DNA of 64,000 bases, from contig CP084615.1 in assembly GCA_025917655.1 (NCBI GenBank), positions 1,240,001 through 1,304,000 of the forward strand. The letters are read 5' to 3'. The position numbers and the translations under genes are program-made. Of this stretch, positions 24,588 to 34,200 are shown one piece after another. A model generated the notes under the pieces. It saw nothing but the letters and a program-made list of their open reading frames with translations. It was not told where the DNA came from and made no database searches. Within the stretch, counting starts at the first letter, position 1, and every line of letters begins with the position of its first letter. This DNA is from Chlorella sorokiniana. Taxonomy: Eukaryota > Chlorophyta > Trebouxiophyceae > Chlorellales > Chlorellaceae.

Positions 24588-24784
24588 TGCCTGCAGAATG
24601 GTTGATTGTGAAGCTGGCAGCAATCGCCATGTTCACAGCAATCACGCTGCCGGTGTTCTTCGTGTTGGCGCATAAGTCAGTCCTTGGGACGCTGACATGG
24701 CTGTCTGGACTTATTGCCGTGATGGGGGCGTGCAAAATGGCGAACACCGCCGCGCTGTACATGTTCAAGCGGGCGCGTGGATGA
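24571..24784 (+). CDS. Unrecognised small two-helix membrane ORF
   Basis: Short ORF (about 70 aa) starting MATLLMPAEWLIV. Two strong hydrophobic stretches (VKLAAIAMFTAITLPVFFVL and LTWLSGLIAVMGACKM) are separated by a short turn. It ends in a basic tail (FKRARG), as in small hairpin membrane proteins. It overlaps the preceding ORF by 17 bases in a different frame. No family recognised. The clean hydrophobic pattern argues against a chance frame. Confidence 0.4.
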
Positions 24785-25848
24785 CCTAAGGTGCATCATA
24801 CTGACAGCCAACGTCTGTCAAGTAGTAAAGTTTAAGTTAAAATGGCTTTTGCTGCAGCGAGGCTAGCTAAGCAGGGGTCCGGTTGCTAGAGGAAGGCATG
24901 CAGGCCAGTGGGCACTGGGCAAAGTGGGGCAAACAAATTGGAGCGGAAGGGGTGCAACTACAGGGCGTGTTCGAGCATTGGGGAAGCTTATGCTCTATAG
25001 TTTGTATGTCAACGACGCAAGCTGGCGCTGATGTGTATTCAAGGGACACGCAGCCAGCGCTCGGTCTTCTGTACAATCCATTAAGAAACAGAGCCACTAT
25101 GCTACTGCCCTCGCGTTGGCAGCGCTTGCAAAATGCAGTCAGGCATGCTGCTTGTGTACCCAGGCCGGTGGTGTCCCGCCCGCAGCCGTAACAGCCCAGC
25201 AGGCAGTGATGCAGCTCAATTCCGCCTTCAAATGCCGCCGCTGACTGCAGCTCAGTTCAGACTCTGCGCGCAGCGGCCCGTATGAGGGCTGCAGGGGCGG
25301 ATAGAGTCAACTTCCACCCCAAGCGCAGAGACAGCTCCCGCCAGCTGCTTGAACTTAATTGTGCCTGGCTGTGCTGCATGGTGGGTAGCCCCAACAAAGC
25401 ACTGGTATCACCGCCTGCCGAAGCAGGCTGCCCTCCCATTCTGCCAGCGCTTGGTTCCACAGCCGCGCAGTCCGTCGTAGCCAGCAAGGCTACAGCAACC
25501 GCTCGTCTGTCACCGCCAGCACCGCAGCATAATTTTGCCCTGCGGCGCGCCCAGCAGACTGCACAGAAAGCTCATGTGGAGCTGTTCTGCCGCACACCCC
25601 GTGTTGCCGCCCAACCAGCTGCTGCAGTGCCAGCAGCGTGCGAACAGCTGGAGCTGCACTCTTGCTCCCAAGCGCTGCACACCACGTGCTGCAGTTGTCA
25701 GCGCTGCCCATGCTGCCTTTAATGCTGCATTGGCGCTACGGGGACCAAAACTCCTGACCAGCTGCCCTGGTTGCCCCTGGCCAGCCCCACTGCCCGTCAC
25801 CACCCCCGACAGCCTCTGACAGCCCCTGACGGCCCCTGTCCAGGCCTC
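24785..25848. other. Region without a supported gene
   Basis: About 1.1 kb downstream of the small ORF pair and at the 3' side of the transposase-like gene. Open frames on both strands have poor composition. Direct short CCCCTGAC-type repeats appear near 25815-25856. Confidence 0.35.
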
Positions 25849-25868
25849 CCCTGACCGAGTGGTCAGGG
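25849..25868. repeat. Inverted repeat, 8-bp arms with 4-nt loop
   Basis: CCCTGACC, then GAGT, then GGTCAGGG: a perfect 8-bp stem. It lies close to the 20-bp palindrome at 25898 and at the 3' side of the transposase-like gene. Confidence 0.7.
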
Positions 25869-25897
25869 TAGCATGGACGGGGTCACCTCTGACCCAC

Positions 25898-25917
25898 CCC
25901 TACCATGCATGGTAGGG
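25898..25917. repeat. Perfect 20-bp palindrome
   Basis: CCCTACCATGCATGGTAGGG reads the same on both strands. It overlaps the apparent 3' end of the transposase-like gene. Confidence 0.85.
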
Positions 25918-25918
25918 C

Positions 25919-28544
25919 CAGGCGCAGCCAGTTGCCGCCTTACTGTAGATTGTCCCGCAGTGCCTTGAAGCTTCACATCTGCATGTCACAGGCATGCTGG
26001 AACAATGAGGATGGACATTTAAATCAGCGCATGCCAGACACATGGAGTAGGGGATGAAGTAGGCAGGGGGGCCTTGGCCGCAGGACGGGCAATAATGCAC
26101 GTGGTGTCGATGGGCTTCAAGCGCCAGACGCCTTTCGGATGGCCGGCCAAGGTTGCTGGTCTTGTACAAGCCTTGGCTAATGGTAAGCGGGTAATAGTTG
26201 CCTAGGGCCAGCCGAACCACACAGCTGCCTCCGGCGCTGCCGCATCCACGTCGGTGTTCTGCGGTCACGCCATTCTCCATCTCCGCCAGCCATGGAGTGA
26301 CTGCGGCCAAGAGGGGAGAGTGAAGGAGGAAAAAATCAGACGTCTGATGAATACCAGGAAATGCAGCAGCTTGAGGGGGCTGGGGGGAGAGGGGGTGCCA
26401 GGCCACTGAGCAGCTTGGCAGCTCAACAAATGCTCACCCAATGATCGGGTAGTCACTGCAAGCGCTGCGCTCTCTTCTACCTGCAATGCTTTGCCATGGC
26501 ACCAAGATGATGCCGTACCTGCACGAACCAGTCCAAGGCGGCTGCGTCGGCGTCAGCAGGCGTCCAACCACCAGGTGCATCGCCGTCAGCAGGTTGCACA
26601 GGTGTTGCCGCAGGCTTCTTTCATCAACCTTCTCCGTCATGCGATGTGCCTTGCCCAGCGACTGGGTCAACCTGTCTGCATAAAAGCATGGCCCCGCTTA
26701 GTGAAGGCAGCGGCAACCAACGGAGCCACGGCAACAGATTTGAGCGTCGCAGCAGTGCCCGCCTGTCTGACAACTGCTACAAACCCACCTTCATCGCCTA
26801 GATTGACCTTGGAAACCAGCTGCGCCTGGTACTTGGGGACCAAGTCGTCAAAGCGTGCATGCTGTGGCTCATCGGCGTGCACCCTGGCAAGGGCGTCACC
26901 CATCAGCAGGTCTGACGCAATCAGCAGCTCTGGAACAGCGGAGGTGCGGCAGTTCACACCCTTCTTCACCTGCACAACAGCTTCAGAAGCGAATGCCACT
27001 GTGTCTGGATCGATCTCGCAGAATGGCAAGCTGCAGCTCAAGCCAGCCAGGGCAGCGCACCTGCTTGATCACGTGATCCACCCAGAACTCCAGCTTCCCA
27101 CACAATCGGCCCTGTGCAGCCTCCTGGCCAAACAAGCGGCACCTCAACGTGTGCAGGTTGTAGGTGACAATGTTTGGGGAAAGGACCTGCGGGAGGCAGG
27201 GAGGTCACATGGCAAAAACACGTTATGAAGTACTGTGACAACGCAGAGGACCAGGCAGCGCCTACTAAAAAGCAGGCCCGCAGACACAGCAGTTTGAAGA
27301 GATGGCGTTCACCCGCTGCGCTAGAGCGGCAAACTTGTGCAGGTGAAGCTCAGCTCGCTGGCGCACCTCCATCGTGAACTGGCCACGATGTAAGTAGTGC
27401 CACAGCACACCGCGCAGCAAGTCCGATATCTGTTGCGCAACAGGGTGCAGCTGGCCCATTACAATGTAGTGGCCCGTCAGAATGTCTGCATAGGGAAGCG
27501 AGGTAACACAGATGCAGGCTGGTAAAGGGATCAACGTCATCCCCGCCGCAGGCTCAGGAGGCAAAGTACAGCAGGGCACGAGCCAACTCTCATCTCATTG
27601 CACCTGTACTCACAGCGAGTAAGTAAGCTCAAGAAATGCAGCCAGTCCTCCATGGTGCAGTTCCCGCGGCTGTCTTCGACGCACCTGCAGGCAGCACAAT
27701 GCGGTAATAAGTTTGCAACACAGCAGCAACTAGCAGGACCGTCCTCACCCTGCACCAAGCCCAGCCTGACGTGTAGGGCCTGTTGAAGTCGCTAGTGAGC
27801 GTAATGTCCGCAGCCCGGCGACGCATGACATGGCGGTTTGCAGAGGGGCCTGCATACACGGCGCCTCCTTTCCCTTGAAGTTCACAAAAAGCAGATGGAA
27901 AACTGCTCACAAAGTTCTAGCAGGGCAGCGTGAGCCAATGATAGCACCTAACTGTCAATGAAGCTGCTGTGGATGCAGCAGGGCCCGCACAAGACACTTG
28001 CATACAGCAAGTTGCTGCGCCAAAAGAAAGGGCTTTAAGCAGCGGAGCCAAATGCGTTCTTGAAGCTGCACCTTGAGGCTGCATACCTGGCGTACAGCAG
28101 GACTTGGTAGATGCCAGAGATTCCCTTGATGCCATTGACCTGTCCGCCTGCAGCGACTTGTTGCTGACGCTCATGTTGCTGGCCCTCGGACAACTTCAGC
28201 TCTGCATCTTCAGCTGCAGCACATGGCAGCAACGGGGAAGCTCAGGGAGTAGGTAGAATGCATTGTCCAGCACTCAAACCATCCTCTTAGATTGACATGT
28301 TTCTCTTACCAGTCCCGATCTGCACATCAGTCAGAAAGATGGTGTGCTGGAAGGTGCGGGTGCGCAGGCTGTTGTCAGGTTGCTTGATGCGCTCTGTGAC
28401 CAGCAGTCCTGCGCCTGCAGCCAAGGCAAGTCTGACGTCCGCTCGTGAGCAAAGGACGTGCAAGGAGCAAAGTACTGCCGCTTGCAATGGGAAGATGAAG
28501 GAAAGAAATCGGCTGCACCAGCGCACGTTCACCTCTAGGTCCAT
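25919..28544 (-). CDS. Multi-exon transposase-like protein (DUF4218/tnp2-type resemblance)
   Basis: Six consecutive exons join with matching phase and no frame break: 28213-28087, 27902-27756, 27684-27614, 27485-27313, 27186-27061 and 26969-26789. Another starts at 26675. Weaker exons lie 5' (to ATG 28544; LLVTERIKQPDNSLRTRTFQ) and 3' (MENGVTAEHRRGCGS, a Cys-containing VHYCPSCGQG, about 26280-25919). The stretch NCTMEDWLHFLSLLTRYILT, then QLHPVAQQISDLLRGVLWHY, then NIVTYNLHTLRCRLFGQEAA and LEFWVDHVIKQ resembles the C-terminal region of plant/algal transposon proteins of the DUF4218 group. That is from memory and not secure. Base composition is lower in GC than neighbouring genes, and it lies between the duplicated MATE genes. 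No clear terminal inverted repeats or target-site duplications were found. It could instead be a host gene of unknown family. Confidence 0.5.
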
Positions 28545-28978
28545 GCCGCTTGAAAGCTAGCAGAAGACGAGCCAGGGGCTAACATGTGGGGGTGCTCCTT
28601 GCCACCTTTTCCTCCTTCCATGCCACCAGCTGTAAGTTGAGACGGCACTTTAAGGGCCACACAGACGAGCCACAGCCAGCGCCTGCGCAGCCAGTGCAGG
28701 GCTCGTCAGCGGGGAGTCCACTGGTGTGACGAGTTCGGCCTTGGGCTCGCTTTACCATAGCACCCTGTAGAATGGCGGCGGCCCGCCCCCGCCCCCCATA
28801 TCGCCTACAATGCAGGACATAACGCTCTGGGGAGCTCCTGGCAACAAGGCTCCAAGGTTCCGTCTAGAACAACTAGCCCTAGCCGACGGGGGCGGTTCAG
28901 AACGCGCGCCTTAACAAAGCGGGAGGAATGACGTGCCGACCAGCGGCCCTGCTTGAACAGCAGGGGATTGTTTTTTGT

Positions 28979-28999
28979 GTAGTGCTTGCAAGGCACTAC
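28979..28999 (+). other. Stem-loop conserved between the two copies of the 1.1-kb locus
   Basis: GTAGTGC pairs with GCACTAC. With a U-G pair and a further U-A pair the stem is 9 bp around a 3-nt loop. The other copy (55137-55158) keeps a 9-bp stem with the wobble replaced by a Watson-Crick pair. It lies about 220 bases upstream of the start codon. Confidence 0.5.
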
Positions 29000-29218
29000 G
29001 GGTATTCTGCGAGCGGCTCTTCCTCTTTTCTCTCTTTATCCTCTTCTTCGTCATCTTCTGTTTCTTCTCCTCCTTTCATTTCAGGAACCAACAGTTCCGC
29101 GAGGTGTCTCTCGTTCTCTCCGACGCTGCCTCCTAGCTTTAGAACGATGGCCTCAACGTGTGAAACCCCACTGTCGGCTTATTGACCATAACAAGAAACG
29201 GACGTTGGCTCCCAGGAC

Positions 29219-29915
29219 ATGGGATCTTCATTGAGCACTGGACACCCGCCGCCTGCGCCACCACGCACCCCGAGGGTGAGGCCAAGGCCGCCACGAGAGA
29301 TGCCCGTGGTTGGAAATCAGTGCTTTTCGGAACATTCAAGCCTGAGATCCCCATTTGCACCCGACCATGTGCTGCATTCCGGCCCCTCATTTTCTTTCTA
29401 ACTACCCACAGGTACGCCCAGCCCAGAGGATTGCCGGCGAGCGGCGAGGCGAGCGGCGCTAGAGGCGGAAATTCAATGGCAACACGCCGCTTATCTGCAT
29501 CGGCAATGCCTGGAGTATAAGAAAGAAATGATTGCGAAGTTCAAGGAGGAAGGCGATGACCATGGTGCCCGCATGTTTGAAGAAATGCTCCAACGCGCAC
29601 AGGCCAGACCTCCTGCCCAGCGCCTACGTAAGCAGCCACTCCTTGCCGCGCTTGATAGCAAGCTGGGCTTGCATGTGGCCTCAAGGACATATGCATGCAT
29701 CAGTGCATCCGCTCTCTGCATCCACTCTTGCAGTACCATCTGCGCTGGCGCTCGGCGGCGATGAAGCTGGCGGGCAAGCCGGCGAGGCACCAGAGGAGCT
29801 GGGCACCGTCGGCGTTGAGGATGCTCTGCAGCCCAGAGTGCCCTCCCAGGGCGTGGTGCCGCCAGCTCAGCTGCAGAAACGTCGACGGCGTCATGTGCCC
29901 AGCGATGCAAGCTGA
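29219..29915 (+). CDS. Paralogue of the 148-aa MGSS protein (copy 1; frame of exon 1 doubtful)
   Basis: Counterpart of the intact gene at 54251-54932. Exon 1 (29219-29275) begins MGSSLSTGHPP. Exon 2 (29412-29627) encodes TPSPEDCRRAARRAALEAE and continues to KFKEEGDDHGARMFEEM. Exon 3 (29734-29915) ends PPAQLQKRRRRHVPSDAS. Exons 2 and 3 are in phase and conserved to the stop. Exon 1 has 57 bases where the intact copy has 46, so it does not enter exon 2 in the right frame with the visible donor. This copy may be decaying, use another start, or contain a sequence error. Function unknown. Confidence 0.45.
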
Positions 29916-29930
29916 CAGCTGTTGCGCCCA

Positions 29931-30051
29931 TCTTTCGCATGCTTGCACCTGGGCCGCTTGTTGGTGTGGATGGAGGCTTGCACACCCTCCACCCGGACTC
30001 TACTGGCCTGCATCCGGTGCCTCTTCATGCGATCTGTATCTGGAAAGCTTT
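29931..30051. other. Short spacer between duplicated locus and MATE copy B
   Basis: About 120 bp of unique sequence separating two independent duplications. No target-site duplication or other junction mark is obvious. Confidence 0.35.
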
Positions 30052-33000
30052 AGAGCAGCTTGAAGGCTTCAGAGCAACTGATCAAGGAATGTAAAGCACT
30101 GTGTTCGGCCTGAGAGACACGACAGGGTGCCCCCAACACCTGCTGTGGCAGCACCTCTGGCAGCAGCGGGGGAGTGGGGCCTACGCTGCCAGCCAGATTT
30201 CTTAGCAACACGATCACATGCTCCTCGTCACACTTGCGGCCACGGGCAGGCCTGATGCAGTGTCCTCGCCCTGCACAACGGCTGCGTAGCCCTGCAGCTG
30301 CAGTATGCAGCGCGCAGCGCCCAAGCTGCAGCTGGCTTACTGGCGTCAGCTGTGGCGGCTCGCTGAAGCGCCGGCAGCTACACCGCACCAGGCGACCCAT
30401 GCCGGGGCAGCATCTTCCACCGGCATGCGCTGCAGACATCGCACGCGCCTTGGAGGGCGACGACGGCGAGGAGAGCGGCCCGGGGGCACCCCATGGCGAC
30501 GCCGCGTCGGCCGCCCGCACGTCGTTCCTGCAGGCGCTGCACAGCCCCTTCGACAAGGAGATCTTCCTGCTGGCCATCCCCGCCCTGTTCAGGTGCGTGC
30601 AACACACGCGCATCCAGCCCCTGCATCGCTTTGGCGGTGGCTGCATGGGCTGTGCGCAGCCACGGGCCAGCCAGCCCCTCCCATCCATCCCCCTCCCACT
30701 CTGCAGCGTGCTGCTGGACCCCGTCATGGGCATGGTGTCCACAGCCATTGTGGGGTCCCGCCTGGGCACTGCGTCACTGGCCGCCGTGGGCCTCTGCAAT
30801 CGTGTACAACTTCTCAAAGTGAGGGCCCGGGGGGCCGGGGGCGCAGCCTTCAGCTGGCCTGGCCCTGCACACATGATGTGCCGATCCCGCGTGGGATGCT
30901 GACATGCCTATCCCCCTCCTCCACCCCCTTCCCGCAGCTTCACCTTCAACTTCCTCCTCTACTCGACGACGCCCAGAATTGCTCAGGCTGCTGCCGCGAA
31001 CGACACGGACAAAGTGGCCCAAATCACCTCCCAGGTGGGGCCTGCTCCCCGCAGCATGCTGCGCTCAAGCGTGCTTCCATGCCCAGCCACGGGTGGCCAA
31101 GGCCAGGCTGCTCCTTGGGCAGACAATCCTGCCGCCAGCGCACCTCCTCCCACCATGCGCGCCCGATTGCCCACCTCGCTGCGCCGTGTGCAGGGCCTGT
31201 GGGTTGCCGCCACCATCGGCTTTTGCATGACGGCGCTGCTGTGGCACCAGTGCCCCGCCATCTTTGCCGCCATGGGCGCCAAGCCCGACGTGGCAGCCCA
31301 GGCCGTGGCCTACATGCGTGCGCGCTGCATCGCCTCCCCGCCATCCTCTGTTACTACGTGCTGTCGGGCACCTTCCGGGGCTTCAAGGACACGCGGTAGG
31401 TGGCGGGCAGCAGGCGTGGCAGCCGTCTTGTGACCCCCAGCCAAGCCTGATCGCCCACCACTGCTGGCTGTGCGACAACCTGCGCCGACTCCCAAGCACG
31501 CGTGCCACCCTCTGCCCAACCGCCCCCGCAGCACGCCCCTGGCGGCCGGCGTGGTTGGCAACGTGGCGCACTGTGCCCTCCTGGTCTCCTTTGTGTTTGG
31601 CGCGGGGTGGGGCGTGGCAGGCGCGGGGCTGGCCACCTCGCTGGCCCACTGGGTGGCCCTGGCCTACCTGCTGGGCACGGTGCTGCGGCGCGGATACATG
31701 CGGTGAGCGCGCGCGGCGGGGCTGTTGCCGCATCGCGCTGCCAGGGGTGGGCTGCGCTGCACACCCGGCCCCGGGCTGGCAGCTTCAGAAAAGGCCGCTG
31801 GCGTGCTTGCGCCGCAGGTTTGCCGACCTGGTGCGGCTGCCCACCTGGGCGGGGGTGGCGCCCATGATGCGCAACGGCCTGCTGCTGTCCACCCGCTCCC
31901 TGCTGGCCATGGGCATGCTGATGTGGGCCACGCGCCTCATCGCCGGCTTCAGCGCCGTGGGCCTGGCGGGTGCGCTGCCGCCAGCCCTGGCCGCGCAGCG
32001 TGCGCAGTTGCAGCCTGCTCGCGGTCCCAAAAGGCAGGCAGTGGGCTGCCCCTGGAGCAGGCTGAGGTGCTGCAGCTGCTCACAGGCCGCATCTGCTGCT
32101 GTCTGTGCTCCATGCAGCCCATGAGATCCTGCGCCAGATCTGGGTGTTCAGGTGGGCCAGGCTGCCGTCAGCTGCGTTCTGGTGCTAGCACTCTGGCTGC
32201 GTGGCGGGCCGGCGCAGCTAGTGCAGCTGTCACTCTCATTTCCCCTGCCCCTGCAGCAATCAAGCGTACACCAGCCTGGACATCGCCACCCAGGTGGGCC
32301 CGCACCGCTGCAGCAGTGACAACCCCGCAGCATGCGCTTGCACAGGCCCTGTGGCTGGGTTGCTTGCCTGCAGTACGTGTCCCAACCCAAGCATGTCCAA
32401 CAAACATAAACCGCCCTGCCATGCCTGCTGCAGAGCCTGGTTGCCTTCCACCTGGGCAAGGGCGACCGCCGCTCCGCCGCCGCCGTCTTCCGCCGCACGC
32501 TGAGCCTGGCGGTGTTTGCGGGCGTGGTGATCATGGGCTGCCTGCTGGCCTGCCAGTCCTCGCTGCCCGCCGTGTTCACGCCCGACGCCGCCGTCGTGCG
32601 GCAGGTGTCCCTGGTGAGGCGCCCCTCATGCGCCGGGGCTGTGGGGGATCAGCGCAGCTCACTGGGGACTGCACACCACAGGCTGCACCTCTGAGCACAG
32701 GGCAGCAGCGAGCCGCGCAGCGATTACTCTGTTCTCTGCCTACCCCCCAACAGGTCATGCCGCTCATCGCTGTGTTCATGCCGCTGGACGCCGCCGCCTC
32801 GGTGATGGACGGCGTGCTGCTGGGCAGCCAGGAGGCCGGCTGGATGAGCCGCACCATGGCCGTCACCTCCTTCTTCTGCGGGTGAGGCGCAGGCCGTGGG
32901 GCAGGACCCGGCACAGCAGGGCTGGGCAAGCGCAAGGCCTGCGGCGCAGCATGCGTCGCTGCCGGCAGGGGCAACCAGCGGTCTGAGCACCAACCCTTCC

Positions 33001-33272
33001 GCTCTGCCCTGCAGGGCTGGCCTTCTGCTCAGCCAGCGTCTGGCCTGGCGGCTGACCGCCATCTGGTTTGTCATCAAGTTCCTCACGGTGAGCGGGGGTG
33101 GCAGGGGGCGGCTGAGCAGCGCGGCATGGTGCAGGATGGCACAGGGGGTGTGTGGCGCAGCGATTCACGCCAGGCGGAGGACCGCCCTTCCCTTGCAGAT
33201 GGGCCGCCTGGTGCGCAACTCTTGGCGCCTGTGGTCGTGGCGAGGCCCCCTGGCGGGGGAGCTCCGAGGATT
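30052..33272 (+). repeat. Segmental duplication, copy B (MATE gene plus 5' flank)
   Basis: Direct repeat of 20366-23590, including introns. See copy A. Confidence 0.9.
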
Positions 33273-33300
33273 ACCGGCAGAAGGTCCCACGCGTGCCTGA
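30255..33300 (+). CDS. MATE/DinF-type transporter, plastid-targeted type (copy B)
   Basis: Same 12-exon structure and start (MQCPRPAQRLRS) as copy A. Exon 1 reads through cleanly here (AASAARTSFLQALHSPFDKE), which shows the intended frame of copy A. Differences: two bases are missing near 30798 (GLCNRV where A has GLCTIV), and one C is missing near 31338 (IASPP against IASPAIL). The donor after DTR is GTAGGT instead of GTGGGT. The C-terminus differs: after WRGPLAG it reads ELRGLPAEGPTRA. Each copy is thus disrupted at different places. Either both are functional with base-call errors, or they are decaying. Function is inferred from the family as a cation-coupled export carrier, probably in the plastid envelope. 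Confidence 0.85.
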
Positions 33301-34200
33301 CCACACGGCCCTTCCGCAGGCCGACTGCGGCGTGGCGGGGGCGCGTTCTATCCAGCGTCCCCGTTTCCAGCCTTGTGCAATGGTTGAAGGTGAACTTACC
33401 ATCACTTCATTGCCGTAAGCAGGTTCACTTTCTGCCTGTGCACGTGCACTTGCATCTTTGGACACGCCTCCTGAGCCTCAACGCACCCTCCGACCTCTGT
33501 TTCGTGATGTAACTATCCGAGGGGCCAGTTATCTGCAGTTCACATGGCGATGTCTCTGCCCATTATGGTGCAGGACATAGCACCTGACAGCACCTTTGCC
33601 ACGGTGGCGGCAACCAAGCCCGCTATGAGCGTCCATCACCTGCGCTTGAGCTATTATCACGATCAAAGCGTGTTCCCGGCCAATTGACACTTGCTTCTCC
33701 CGCGGACAACTCTGCCGCGCCGGCGCACACCAACGCAAACAAACAGCGCAGCCTTCTCCCCACCTAGCTGTCCCACTCGGGCGCCGCTGGAAATCGTTCC
33801 CACTCAAGCGCGGTAGGTGGTGGGAAGGAGCCTAAGACGTGTGCCCACCTACTCTTACGGCTTGCTGTGGCCTCCGCCCGAAGCGGCTGGCTTCCTGGCA
33901 CCCTTTCACATAAGTGAGTTGGTCGATCGCCCCACCGCAGGCCGTACTCTTCACGGCAGCAGGCGCGAAGCGTTTCGCGGCGCCGTGCAGGTAGCAGGAG
34001 TTCTGAAGCATTCACTACAGGGCAGGAAACTTGCGAGAGTGAACACGCAGGACGGGCCTGCGGCACAGGCTGCCTCCCTTCATTGCCCACGTGCGGCGCA
34101 CCCCTGCGCGTTGGTGGGGTAGCAGTGGCAGGGTAGAGCCTTCTGCTGATCAAGACTTCGTGCAGGACTTTCGCCTGGTGAGACCTGAGCAAGAAAGTTG
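33301..34200. other. Region without a supported gene
   Basis: About 0.9 kb of mixed composition after MATE copy B. It probably holds the 3' UTR and the promoter of the next plus-strand gene. No repeat or RNA gene was recognised. Confidence 0.35.

Larger units (their letters stand above)
28829..29930 (+). repeat. Duplicated 1.1-kb locus, copy 1
   Basis: Matches 54235-55305 in inverted orientation across a 5' flank, a stem-loop, the transcript region and the introns. Homology starts at GGGAGCTCCTGG and ends just past the stop codon. It ends about 120 bp before homology of MATE copy B begins. Confidence 0.85.

Noticed and set aside
28829-29930. The 1.1-kb duplicated locus as a plain transposon
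   Set aside because: No terminal inverted repeats or target-site duplications were found, and the conserved part is a three-exon gene with upstream region; a gene duplication is the simpler reading, though not proven.
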